Assembly (NCBI RefSeq): GCF_024707525.1
Contig: NZ_CP062231.1
Span: 4,839,501 to 4,903,500 of the forward strand
Source: Rhizobium sp. TH2
GTDB lineage: Bacteria > Pseudomonadota > Alphaproteobacteria > Rhizobiales > Rhizobiaceae
Length of the DNA: 64,000 bases
Reading direction: 5' to 3'
Shown piece after piece: positions 1-6,777 of the stretch. Under the pieces are notes generated by a model. The model ran no database searches. It saw only the letters and a program-made list of their open reading frames with translations, and was not told where the DNA came from. The translations under genes were made by a program, and so were the position numbers. The stretch's first letter is position 1. Each line of letters opens with the position of its first letter.

Positions 1-1
1 C

Positions 2-175
2 CCCTCATGGATCGTCGTAAACGAGATAAATGCCTTCGTCTGGCCGGGCTATGACCTGGCGCCGGTCGGACGAACCGGAAGTCCAGTCTATGGCATTCTG
101 CCTCCCGGCTTCTTTCGTCATCTACGCTCGCGCTTCCTAGCCGTGCGGAAACGCGTTATCACGAAACGCACTTAG
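2..175 (+). CDS. C-terminal fragment of an unknown protein (cut by left edge)
   Basis: An open frame runs in from the left edge and stops with TAG at 173-175, giving 57 visible residues. The visible part is coherent protein-like sequence (for example VYGILPPGFF) followed by a very basic tail (RKRVITKRT). Its stop codon overlaps the stop of the convergent LysR gene by 3 bases (172-175 region), an arrangement usual for two real genes meeting tail to tail. I do not recognise the family. The tail resembles the ends of short rhizobial hypothetical proteins, but that is an impression only. Confidence 0.6.
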   Translation, partial: PSWIVVNEINAFVWPGYDLAPVGRTGSPVYGILPPGFFRHLRSRFLAVRKRVITKRT

Positions 176-1059
176 CCCCTTCCACGCACCTCCCGCGCCA
201 TATTCAGCATCGCTGACACCAGCGGTGTGTTCGGCTCGCGCTCCAGCGCAATGATCCCGACGGAATGGCTGGTCTCCGGCGCGGTAAGCGGTACGACGGC
301 GATCTCCGATGCAAACCCGAACGACCGCGCCGCATCGAGCGGCATGATCGAGGCCCATTTGCCGGTCAGGACATGGGTGAACAGCACGATCATCGAATTG
401 GATTCGAGTCGGGGCGATACGCTCACGCCGGCCTCAGCCATGTGCTTGTTGATAATGCGGCGGTTCTGCATATCAGGAGTCAGCAGGCAGAGCGGCAGTT
501 CGCTCACCTCTTTCCAGGTCACCGAGGCACGGTCCGCCAGCGGTGCCGATTTCGAAGTGACCAGATAATAGCGTTCTTCTATCAGAGGCACCGTGACCAC
601 TCGCCCGAGCGGCTCATTGTCGAGATAGGTGATGCCGATATCGGTCTCGAGATTGTCGAGCTGGCTCATGATATGCAGAGAGGTCGCCGACTGGATCGAG
701 AAGGTCACATCCGGGTGCTTCTCCTGAAACGGCGCGCTCAACCGGGGCACCAGCGACAGCGCGGTGGGGATCGCGGTGATGCGTAGGTGACCTGAGAGGC
801 CCTTGTGCGCGGCGCGCATCTCCTCCTTCATCGTCCTGGCATCGCCGACGATGCGGCGTGCCCATTCCAGCACCCGCTGACCCTCAGGCGTCAGGCCCTG
901 GTAGCGCGAGCCGCGATTGACCAGCATTACGCCGAGCTCGTTTTCGAGCGCGCGGATCGCTGCCGAAAGCGTCGGCTGGGTGATGCCGCATTCCTCGGCG
1001 GCCCGGCCGAAATGCTGCTCGCGGGCGAGCGCGAGGAAGAATTGCAGCTTGTCGATCAT
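172..1059 (-). CDS. LysR family transcriptional regulator
   Basis: A 295-residue protein of normal LTTR length. Residues 1-60 form the winged helix-turn-helix (LARE.HFGRAAEECGITQPTLS.AI), followed by the linker helix and a periplasmic-binding-like effector domain. LTTRs bind a small molecule and switch transcription, often of a divergent neighbour. The divergent neighbour is leuD, but leuD is rarely LTTR-controlled in rhizobia. From memory the protein resembles regulators that sit beside NAD-dependent formate dehydrogenase (fds) operons in rhizobia, yet no fds genes are in this window. The target is therefore unknown. The ATG at 1057-1059 directly precedes the HTH, as is typical. Confidence 0.9.
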   Translation of the reverse strand: MIDKLQFFLALAREQHFGRAAEECGITQPTLSAAIRALENELGVMLVNRGSRYQGLTPEGQRVLEWARRIVGDARTMKEEMRAAHKGLSGHLRITAIPTALSLVPRLSAPFQEKHPDVTFSIQSATSLHIMSQLDNLETDIGITYLDNEPLGRVVTVPLIEERYYLVTSKSAPLADRASVTWKEVSELPLCLLTPDMQNRRIINKHMAEAGVSVSPRLESNSMIVLFTHVLTGKWASIMPLDAARSFGFASEIAVVPLTAPETSHSVGIIALEREPNTPLVSAMLNMAREVRGRG

Positions 1060-1189
1060 CGCATCACCCGGAACTTGGAAGCAGCATTGAACCGCATTAC
1101 ATCATGAATACAAGAATCCCCTTCAATTTTTGGCCGATTTGCGTTAGAGGCCGCCTCGGAAAGAACAAGGAGCTCCGAAAGGACAGATC

Positions 1190-1795
1190 ATGGACAAGTT
1201 CACAACGCTGACAGGCATCGCGGCACCCTATCCGGTCATCAATATCGACACGGACATGATCATCCCGAAGGATTATCTCAAGACCATCAAGCGCACCGGC
1301 CTCGGCACCGGCCTGTTCGCCGAGGCGCGCTACAAGGACGATGGTTCGGAAAACCCAGACTTCGTGCTCAACAAGCCGGCTTACCGCAAGTCGCAGATCC
1401 TCGTCGCCGGCGACAATTTCGGCTGCGGCTCATCGCGCGAACATGCGCCCTGGGCACTGCTCGATTTCGGCATCCGCTGCGTGATCTCCACCAGCTTCGC
1501 CGACATTTTCTACAATAACTGTTTCAAGAATGGCATCCTGCCGATCGTGGTCTCGCCCGATGACCTGGAAAAGCTGATGGACGATGCCAGCCGCGGCTCC
1601 AACGCCACGCTGTCCGTCGATCTCGAAGCCCAGGAAATCCGTGGCCCCGACGGCGGCACGATCAAGTTCGACATCGACGCCTTCAAGAAGCATTGCCTGC
1701 TCAACGGCCTCGATGATATCGGCCTGACGCTGGCCAAGGCGGACGAAATCGACACCTACGAAAAGAAGACAGCCAATTCACGCCCCTGGGCCTGA
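1190..1795 (+). CDS. leuD: 3-isopropylmalate dehydratase small subunit
   Basis: A 201-residue protein, the usual length for LeuD. It forms the swivelling domain of isopropylmalate isomerase with LeuC and converts 2- to 3-isopropylmalate in cytoplasmic leucine synthesis. The hallmark [15 protein letters not shown] segment near residues 77-91 is intact, as is the N-terminal [17 protein letters not shown] signature. An AAGGA box lies just upstream of the ATG. leuC and leuB are not adjacent, which is common in rhizobia, where leu genes are scattered. A strong hairpin follows the stop codon. Confidence 0.97.
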   Translation: MDKFTTLTGIAAPYPVINIDTDMIIPKDYLKTIKRTGLGTGLFAEARYKDDGSENPDFVLNKPAYRKSQILVAGDNFGCGSSREHAPWALLDFGIRCVISTSFADIFYNNCFKNGILPIVVSPDDLEKLMDDASRGSNATLSVDLEAQEIRGPDGGTIKFDIDAFKKHCLLNGLDDIGLTLAKADEIDTYEKKTANSRPWA

Positions 1796-1816
1796 GCGGT
1801 TCTGGATGGTTTTTTG

Positions 1817-1849
1817 AAAGGCGCGGGACCGCAGGGCTCCGCGCCTTTT
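1817..1849 (+). terminator. Rho-independent terminator after leuD
   Basis: A perfect 10-bp stem (AAAGGCGCGG at 1817-1826 with its complement at 1839-1848), a 12-nt loop, and a run of four T starting at 1846. It lies 22 bases after the leuD stop and separates leuD from the convergent DUF2066 gene. Confidence 0.8.
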
Positions 1850-1865
1850 GCTTATGCAAATGGGT

Positions 1866-2645
1866 TCACTGCGGCGCCCCATTGCCGGACAGGATTTGTG
1901 CGGCACCACGCATGGCGACGCGGAACGCCTCGTCAAAATTGACGCCACGTACGACCCATCGATAGGTTTCGCCATCGTGCTTGAGCCGCCAGGTGGCGAC
2001 CCAGCCGAGATCGGCATCACTCCAGACGAGGCTGCCTGACAGGGGAAGGACGCCGTCCGAAGGTTCCAACGCGCCTGCGTCCAGTGATGCCGCATCCGCA
2101 GCGGCAGGAAACGTCACCTTCAGTGCCAGCGGAGCCGCGCCGAGTGCGAAGGACTCCCGCATGGCAAGGTCGCGCATGTCGTCCGCCGTGACCCGGAATG
2201 CCTGCCCACCCCTTTTGACATCGAGAACGATCAGGAAGGTCGGCCGCTCCGCCAGCCAAGGGCGGCTGCCGAAAGTGGCCAACAGATCATCGATGGTCTT
2301 GCGATCATAGCGGCAGGTCAGGTCGTGCGGTCGGTCATATGTTCCCTGTTCGTCATGAATCGGCTTACCCGCCAGCCGGTCGCGATAGGAAAAGGATGCT
2401 ACAAAGTCGCCCGCCCTCGCTCGAAGCGCGTCAGCTTGTGAAAGTCGAGGCAGGCGTTGATCGCCGGAAACCTTGACCAGGACCCGATCGAGGCAATCTC
2501 GAAAGCCGGGTTGCCGGTTCTTTTCGCCCTGGCCGGTCACGATGGCCTGGGATGAATAGAGATCGTCGGGCTCTGCTGCGGGCACCCGGCTTGCCAGCAG
2601 GCTGATCAATAGCAGAACTGCGCCGGCAAAGCGCACAAAGGTCAT
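1866..2645 (-). CDS. DUF2066 domain-containing exported protein
   Basis: A 259-residue protein with a clear N-terminal signal peptide (FAGAVLLLISLLASRVPAA). It then shows the pattern of DUF2066 proteins: an N-terminal ..VLVKVSGD segment, a tryptophan-rich middle and a C-terminal Trp/Arg-rich strand region. Function is unknown; the family is periplasmic or membrane associated. The ATG at 2645 is preceded by GGGAGGGG at the right distance; a longer reading would need a TTG at 2657 with no ribosome site. It reads towards leuD and is separated from it by the leuD terminator. Confidence 0.75.
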   Translation of the reverse strand: MTFVRFAGAVLLLISLLASRVPAAEPDDLYSSQAIVTGQGEKNRQPGFRDCLDRVLVKVSGDQRLPRLSQADALRARAGDFVASFSYRDRLAGKPIHDEQGTYDRPHDLTCRYDRKTIDDLLATFGSRPWLAERPTFLIVLDVKRGGQAFRVTADDMRDLAMRESFALGAAPLALKVTFPAAADAASLDAGALEPSDGVLPLSGSLVWSDADLGWVATWRLKHDGETYRWVVRGVNFDEAFRVAMRGAAQILSGNGAPQ

Positions 2646-2682
2646 GTCCCCTCCCAAGGCAACAACCGTTCAACGCAGGCGA

Positions 2683-3108
2683 TCAGGCCTCTGCGCCGGC
2701 TTCGATCGCCTCGATATCGTCGTCGGAAAGGCCGAAATGGTGGCCGATTTCGTGGATCAGCACATGGGTGATGATGTCGCCCAGCGTTTCCTCGTTCTCC
2801 GACCAATAGTCGAGTATCGGCCGGCGATAGAGCGAAATGCGGTTCGGCAGTTCGCCATTCTCCACGGAGAAGCGTTCGGTGACGCCCCTGCCCTCGAACA
2901 GGCCGAGGAGATCGAATGGCGTTTCGAGCGCCATATCCTCGAACACGTCGTCCGAAGGGAAGTCGGAGATCTCGATGATGAGGTCCTGGCACAGCGCGCG
3001 AAAATCCTCCGGCAACTGACCATAGGCCTCGCGCGCCAATTGCTCGATTGCTTCCAATGACGGGGAAAACCTGTCCCGCCAATCATCTGTCTGGTCGATA
3101 CTCGCCAT
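2683..3108 (-). CDS. Zincin-like metallopeptidase family protein
   Basis: A 141-residue protein of the minimal metallopeptidase (Zincin_1, formerly DUF1025) family. The HEIGHHFGLSDDD motif near residue 118 is the HExxHxxGxxD zinc site of this family and is complete. The rest is acidic and short, as usual for the family. The physiological substrate is not known. An AGGAG lies 6 bases before the ATG. The gene is often found near leu genes in rhizobia, in keeping with its place here. Confidence 0.9.
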   Translation of the reverse strand: MASIDQTDDWRDRFSPSLEAIEQLAREAYGQLPEDFRALCQDLIIEISDFPSDDVFEDMALETPFDLLGLFEGRGVTERFSVENGELPNRISLYRRPILDYWSENEETLGDIITHVLIHEIGHHFGLSDDDIEAIEAGAEA

Positions 3109-3164
3109 GAACGCTCCTGTTGCGCCCTATATAGAGTCATCGCCGCAATTTTGCGAGGGCGAAC

Positions 3165-3857
3165 TCATTTGCCTCTCGGCAGGATGTCGAAATCGAATCG
3201 GCGGCCGGCAAAGGGCTGCCGGTCGAGGCTGAAGTGCCACCATTCACGGGCATAATTCTTGAAACCGCGCCGCTGCATCGCCTCGACCAACAGCTTGCGA
3301 TTTGCCTTTGCGATCCTGGAAACACCCGCACTGTTGGTATGCGCCAGCGGGTCGAAGAAATCGAAACCGGTGCCCATGTCGATCTCGGAGCCATCCAGGG
3401 ATACCAGCGTGAGATCAATCGTGGAGCCCGCCGAATGGCCCGAACGCTTGCCGATATAGCCCTCGGCGATCAGCCGGTCGCGCGATACGCGTGGGTAATG
3501 GATCTTGTCGAAATCAGCGCCTTTGCCGGCCCATGCCACGAAGCTATCCACGGCCTTGACCGGCCTGTAGCAATCCCAGACTTTCAGGCCGAGCCTGCTG
3601 CTCCGCAAATCCTTCTGGACCTGAGCCAGCACCTTCGCCGCCTTCATCGTCAGGATGCATTCAGCGGCATTGTAGCCGGGCGCAGGCGCGTGGGTAAAAT
3701 TATCCGGCCCTGCATAGCGCATGTCCTGCACGATCGCGGCATCGACATCGGAGAGATAGACGAAGCCGGACGGCAATTCCGCCGCTTGCACTGTAACGGC
3801 CTGCACCGCGAGCATGAGGCCGCACGCAAAGGCGAGCGCGCGGCACATCATTGGCAT
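3165..3857 (-). CDS. D-alanyl-D-alanine dipeptidase (M15, VanX/DdpX-like)
   Basis: A 230-residue exported zinc dipeptidase. A signal peptide (ALAFACGLMLAVQAVTVQAAE) is followed by an M15D domain: SGHSAGSTIDL supplies the His and Asp zinc ligands and EWWHF near the C terminus supplies the catalytic Glu and third His. The family cleaves D-Ala-D-Ala; in proteobacteria DdpX-type enzymes recycle wall peptides rather than give vancomycin resistance. I place the start at 3857, where ATGA overlaps the stop of the upstream GlsB-like gene, implying coupled translation. A longer frame upstream is a shadow of that gene. Confidence 0.88.
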   Translation of the reverse strand: MPMMCRALAFACGLMLAVQAVTVQAAELPSGFVYLSDVDAAIVQDMRYAGPDNFTHAPAPGYNAAECILTMKAAKVLAQVQKDLRSSRLGLKVWDCYRPVKAVDSFVAWAGKGADFDKIHYPRVSRDRLIAEGYIGKRSGHSAGSTIDLTLVSLDGSEIDMGTGFDFFDPLAHTNSAGVSRIAKANRKLLVEAMQRRGFKNYAREWWHFSLDRQPFAGRRFDFDILPRGK

Positions 3858-4117
3858 CAGGTGCCGGTGCGCACGATCCTGAGCAGGATGAGCAGGATCA
3901 CCGCGCCGATCGTGGCATGCAGGATGGCCCACAGGAACCCGCCGCCAACGCCGAAACCGAGCCGCGGAAGCAGAAAGCCCGCGATGAGGGCGCCCACGAT
4001 ACCGACGACGATATTGCCGAGAAGACCGAAGCCATACCCCTTGACGACGATGCCTGCCAGCCAGCCGGCGATGGCGCCGACGATCAGAAATACAAGAATG
4101 CTTTCAATGCCCATCAT
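3857..4117 (-). CDS. GlsB/YeaQ/YmgE family stress membrane protein
   Basis: An 86-residue protein made almost entirely of three hydrophobic segments with the family's glycine patterns (GAIAGWLAG, GIVGALIAGFLLPRLGF). These transglycosylase-associated proteins sit in the inner membrane and are commonly stress induced; their molecular role is unclear. The stop overlaps the start of the dipeptidase gene by ATGA, so the two form an operon. I found no EcfG-type box in the 117 bases upstream, unlike many neighbours. Confidence 0.88.
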   Translation of the reverse strand: MMGIESILVFLIVGAIAGWLAGIVVKGYGFGLLGNIVVGIVGALIAGFLLPRLGFGVGGGFLWAILHATIGAVILLILLRIVRTGT

Positions 4118-4234
4118 GATCCAATCCCCATTGACATGCGACGGGCGGGACCGGCCTTTTGCCGCTCACGCCCGCAATCATTAATAGGGATAAATGAAAA
4201 GTTCGCCAGTCAAATCGGCGCTGCTTTCTACCAC

Positions 4235-4456
4235 TCAGCGCCGTTCTTCTACCCCACGCCCGGGCGGCAGAACCTCGTTTTCGACGGCCAGCACATCAGC
4301 CGCCGGCACCCGTTCGAGATGCATCTTGCGCTGTTCGAACCATGCGACGGAGACCGAGCCGTCATCATGGCTCTTCACGATGGTCATCAGCCTGTCGTCG
4401 TCTTTGAGGCGGACGGTTTCGCCGACTGCCCAGTGCCTGCCCTGTTGTTCGCTCAT
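4235..4456 (-). CDS. YodC-like (DUF2158) small protein
   Basis: A 73-residue protein. The first 45 residues fit the DUF2158/YodC fold: GETVRLKDDDRLMTIV then a VSVAWFE strand, as in proteins with the pattern GD.V.LK.GGP.MTV....V.C.WF. The function is unknown. The ATG at 4456 follows an AAGGAG with a rather long 14-base gap; a TTG at 4486 would include that ribosome site inside the gene and is less likely. An EcfG-type promoter lies at 4487-4511, about 30 bases upstream. Confidence 0.75.
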   Translation of the reverse strand: MSEQQGRHWAVGETVRLKDDDRLMTIVKSHDDGSVSVAWFEQRKMHLERVPAADVLAVENEVLPPGRGVEERR

Positions 4457-4486
4457 GATCCGGCTTGTATCTCCTTGACGGCGCAA

Positions 4487-4511
4487 AACCGTTGCTGGAC
4501 ATGTTTGTTCC
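4487..4511 (-). promoter_or_regulatory. EcfG-type general stress promoter for the YodC-like gene
   Basis: On the minus strand: GGAAC (4511-4507), 16 bases, GGTT (4490-4487). The alphaproteobacterial EcfG/RpoE2 consensus is GGAAC-N16/17-CGTT; this site has one mismatch. It sits about 30 bases before the ATG at 4456. Confidence 0.6.
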
Positions 4512-4674
4512 GTTCATGCACGCGATTTGCTGAACGTGGGCGGTCGCGAACCCGCGTTCACGAGGTCCGCCGGCCGGAGATTGCCGAGCATATGGTCGCG
4601 CTCGATCTTCGGAGAAGATGATGGCGATTCCGCCTGCCGCACGGCAATCATGGCGCGTGCGGCAGTGCTTCGAT

Positions 4675-4902
4675 TCAGCAAGCCGGTGCGACCATCGCCT
4701 TGCCGATGGCCACGACCGATCCATTTTCGTCGCGCACGACGATGATTATTTCCTGTGCCTTCCCGCATGTTGCGTTTGCCGCCGGATCTTTCTTCATCGC
4801 AACGGCCTGCGGCACCATCTGCATGTCGTTTTCGACGGCGTCTTGGGGAACGGATGCCATCGCCGGAACGGCGGACATCAGAAGAATGGCAAGCGTTTTC
4901 AT
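4675..4902 (-). CDS. Small exported protein of unknown function
   Basis: A 75-residue protein with a signal peptide (TLAILLMSAVPAMAS) and a short mature part that ends in two cysteines' worth of spacing (ATCGKAQEIIIVVRDENGS...APAC). A GAGG lies 8 bases upstream of the ATG. I do not recognise a family. The hydrophobic core, the acceptable start and the absence of a competing frame make it a probable real gene, but coding evidence is modest. Confidence 0.55.
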   Translation of the reverse strand: MKTLAILLMSAVPAMASVPQDAVENDMQMVPQAVAMKKDPAANATCGKAQEIIIVVRDENGSVVAIGKAMVAPAC

Positions 4903-5080
4903 ATCAGCCTCATCTGGTTTGGCCCGCTGCCTGCTGCCTTAGGGCATCAAGTTGATGGTCAAATTCCCGAAAACTGTTTGGGTTCCATGAGAAGCATAAT
5001 TTGTTTAAAATCAAACATTTAAATAGATAATGGCCCTCCCGGAAGGAACTCCGGGAGTGCTGAATTCAGATGTCGGGCGA

Positions 5081-5296
5081 TCAGTGGCGCGCAGGCCGTG
5101 TCTCGCCTCCCTTCTTCTCCGGATCACGCGTGTGGTGGCTATCGCGCTCACCGCCGCCGCCGGAAATGCTGCTCTTTGACTTGGCGTCGGATTGCGCCGG
5201 CGGCTTCTTGATTTCCAGCGGCGCCTTGGCGTTTTCATGCGAGGCGCCGGGGCCGCCCTGCCGGATGCTCGCTGGTGTCTTGGTAGAGGTGGACAT
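5081..5296 (-). CDS. Small hydrophilic protein, third of a tandem set
   Basis: A 71-residue, lysine/serine/glycine-rich protein with no hydrophobic core (ends ...TRDPEKKGGETRPARH), probably disordered. An AAGGAG lies 9 bases before the ATG. It is the last of three consecutive minus-strand genes (5506-5769, 5308-5493, 5081-5296), each with its own strong ribosome site and 11-12 base gaps, so they are almost certainly one operon. Proteins of this kind are common in rhizobia and unassigned. The operon begins at an EcfG-type promoter, which suggests a stress role. Confidence 0.7.
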   Translation of the reverse strand: MSTSTKTPASIRQGGPGASHENAKAPLEIKKPPAQSDAKSKSSISGGGGERDSHHTRDPEKKGGETRPARH

Positions 5297-5307
5297 TGTG
5301 GGTCTCC

Positions 5308-5493
5308 TTAGCGGTCCTGCGTTGAAAGCTGCGGCGTCAGGTTGATCTTGGTATTGCCCTGCTGGCCCTGCTTGGACGGGTCGGTCACGCCGGGCTTCAC
5401 CTTCTGGTTCGCGGCGGCATTGAAATGCGCATCCTCGCCGGGACCCTTGTCGCTGAGATTGTCGCGCGGAATTGGGGGTGCTTTGGTGGTCAT
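5308..5493 (-). CDS. Small hydrophilic protein, second of a tandem set
   Basis: A 61-residue protein rich in Pro, Asn, Lys and Gln with no hydrophobic stretch (for example RDNLSDKGPGEDAHFNAA). GAGGAG lies 7 bases before the ATG. It is flanked at 11-12 bases by two similar small genes on the same strand and shares their EcfG-type promoter. I know no function. Composition suggests an intrinsically disordered, possibly desiccation- or osmotic-stress-related protein; this is inference. Confidence 0.7.
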   Translation of the reverse strand: MTTKAPPIPRDNLSDKGPGEDAHFNAAANQKVKPGVTDPSKQGQQGNTKINLTPQLSTQDR

Positions 5494-5505
5494 GTCGGTT
5501 TCTCC

Positions 5506-5769
5506 TCAGTTCTTCAGCAATCCGGCGTCGCGGCGCGACGCGTCTAGTTTCTCGACCGGCACCACACGGTTGGCGGCATGATCCTGATATTGTTCGGACT
5601 TGATGGCCTTGCCATCGAGGCCGCGCTCCCGGGAGTGCTGGGCCTTGTCGCGATTGGAAAGGACGTCGTTCGCGCCGATCTTGTCGAGGTCCATATGGGT
5701 CATCGCGCCGGCGCCCGATTTCTTGCCCCGGCTGCCTTCGCCGACGTGATTCTTGCTGGCATTCGCCAT
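5506..5769 (-). CDS. Small hydrophilic protein, first of a tandem set
   Basis: An 87-residue, highly charged protein (MANASKNHVGEGSRGKKSG... ) rich in Asp, Lys, Arg and Gly. AAGGAG lies 7 bases before the ATG; the longer open frame upstream to 5880 has no ribosome site and crosses the promoter, so I reject it. It heads a three-gene operon reading left. An EcfG-type promoter at 5807-5831 would start transcription about 30 bases before the ATG. Function unknown. Confidence 0.75.
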   Translation of the reverse strand: MANASKNHVGEGSRGKKSGAGAMTHMDLDKIGANDVLSNRDKAQHSRERGLDGKAIKSEQYQDHAANRVVPVEKLDASRRDAGLLKN

Positions 5770-5806
5770 TTCGGTCTCCTTGTCCTGCATGTTGCATCGC
5801 CTGACC

Positions 5807-5831
5807 AACATTCGGCGACGGGGATGGTTCC
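5807..5831 (-). promoter_or_regulatory. EcfG-type promoter of the hydrophilic mini-protein operon
   Basis: Minus strand: GGAAC (5831-5827), 16 bases, TGTT (5810-5807), one mismatch from the consensus CGTT. Its -35 is one half of the palindrome GGTTCCCGGGAACC (5826-5839); the other half is the -35 of the divergent promoter. Confidence 0.55.
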
Positions 5832-5833
5832 CG

Positions 5834-5858
5834 GGAACCATTCGCGTAGCGGCTGGTT
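5834..5858 (+). promoter_or_regulatory. EcfG-type promoter, divergent partner
   Basis: Plus strand: GGAAC (5834-5838), 16 bases, GGTT (5855-5858), one mismatch from consensus. It ends 32 bases before the ATG at 5891 and shares a palindromic -35 block with the promoter on the other strand. Confidence 0.6.
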
Positions 5859-5890
5859 TGAAGGAAGTATTTGGGCTCAAGGAGGATCAG

Positions 5891-6154
5891 ATGAGCACCT
5901 CTCACACCACGACCAGCCACAAGAAGATCCGGACCTGGATCGAAGCCCGCGACGGCCATCCGGCACGCGTCAAGGCAAGCGGAGACGACGGCATATTGAG
6001 AATCGACTTCGGCACGCCGGAGGAAAACCTGGAAGACATCGAATGGGACGAGTTCTTCAAGATCTTCGACGAGAACGATCTTGCTTTCCTCTATCAGGAC
6101 AAAACGCAGGACGGTGGAACCAGCAGGTTCTCGAAATTCGTTTCCCGTCACTGA
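5891..6154 (+). CDS. Short conserved rhizobial protein of unknown function
   Basis: An 87-residue acidic protein (KIRTWIEARDGHPARVKASG, then DIEWDEFFKIFDENDLAFLYQD). It belongs to a family of short rhizobial proteins that I recall being mislabelled as a glucan branching enzyme; it is far too small for that. AAGGAGG lies 5 bases before the ATG. The upstream open frame to 5753 is rejected because it crosses the divergent promoter region. The EcfG-type promoter at 5834-5858 suggests general stress control. Confidence 0.75.
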   Translation: MSTSHTTTSHKKIRTWIEARDGHPARVKASGDDGILRIDFGTPEENLEDIEWDEFFKIFDENDLAFLYQDKTQDGGTSRFSKFVSRH

Positions 6155-6187
6155 TATCTTCCAACCAAGCCGGCCCCGAATCACGAA

Positions 6188-6214
6188 ACCCGGCTCCATG
6201 TGGAACCGGGCTTC
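6188..6214. terminator. Weak hairpin between convergent small genes
   Basis: CCCGGCTCC (about 6189-6197) can pair with GGAACCGGG across a 4-base loop with one mismatch. On the minus strand it is followed by TTT, so it may end transcripts from the His-rich protein gene. No good T run follows on the plus strand. Confidence 0.35.
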
Positions 6215-6278
6215 ATGAAGGGGAGGTCAGGCGCTTCCAGCTGGGCCACCCGTGCAGGCGGATGGCCCAGCTCGTCAA

Positions 6279-6524
6279 TTACCAGGCGCAGACGCGCACC
6301 CGCTTGACGTACATGTTGCCCCAGTCATCGAAGCGCTTGATCTTCTTGACGAAGCAGTAGTCACCGCCATGGTGATAGCCGCCGGCCCAGTACTTGTAGT
6401 GGTGGCCGTGATGATGGCCATGGTGATGGCCGTGATGCTTCCACTTGTGGCCAGCTTCAGCAGTTGCCGAGAGCGAAACAGTTGCGATGAGGGCAGCTGC
6501 CGCGCCAATGATGAACTTCTTCAT
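6279..6524 (-). CDS. Small exported histidine-rich protein
   Basis: An 81-residue protein with a clean signal peptide (FIIGAAAALIATVSLSATAEA) and a mature part that begins with a run of His-His-Gly repeats. This is followed by YKYWAGGYHHGGDYCFVKK and a C-terminal RVCAW. The two cysteines could form a disulphide. The histidine cluster could bind Ni, Zn or Cu in the periplasm, but this is inference; short rhizobial exported proteins of this sort are usually unnamed. AGGAG precedes the ATG at good distance. I see no EcfG-type box upstream. Confidence 0.75.
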   Translation of the reverse strand: MKKFIIGAAAALIATVSLSATAEAGHKWKHHGHHHGHHHGHHYKYWAGGYHHGGDYCFVKKIKRFDDWGNMYVKRVRVCAW

Positions 6525-6696
6525 GGTCGTTCTCCTAAGGTTGCGTTGTCTGTCCCGTCATGCTTGCGGACGCTTTCTGTCGTCCGTTGATACCCGTTAT
6601 CCCACATGCGCTTTCGCTCTGCTGTCTCCCCAGGAACAGTGCCGGTCGGGCGCGGAAAATCACCGCCATCGGCAGCCAAAGGCATCCTGAAATGAT

Positions 6697-6721
6697 GGAA
6701 CCAATCGATTCATCACCCGTT
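6697..6721 (+). promoter_or_regulatory. Perfect EcfG-type promoter for the PRC-barrel gene
   Basis: GGAAC (6697-6701), 16 bases, CGTT (6718-6721): an exact match to the alphaproteobacterial general stress sigma consensus, ending 56 bases before the ATG at 6778. Confidence 0.75.
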
Positions 6722-6777
6722 TTGAGGGCAACCGGGCCAGTCGATGTCCGGCCTGCTTTCTAACGAGGAGAACTGAG

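Noticed and set aside
4514..4768. 84-codon minus-strand frame between the YodC-like and small exported protein genes
   Set aside because: Arg-rich shadow composition, no ribosome site and overlap with the better-supported exported protein gene.
5081..6199. 372-codon minus-strand frame
   Set aside because: Only its last 71 codons are a real gene with a ribosome site; the rest overlaps three better-supported small genes and a divergent promoter.
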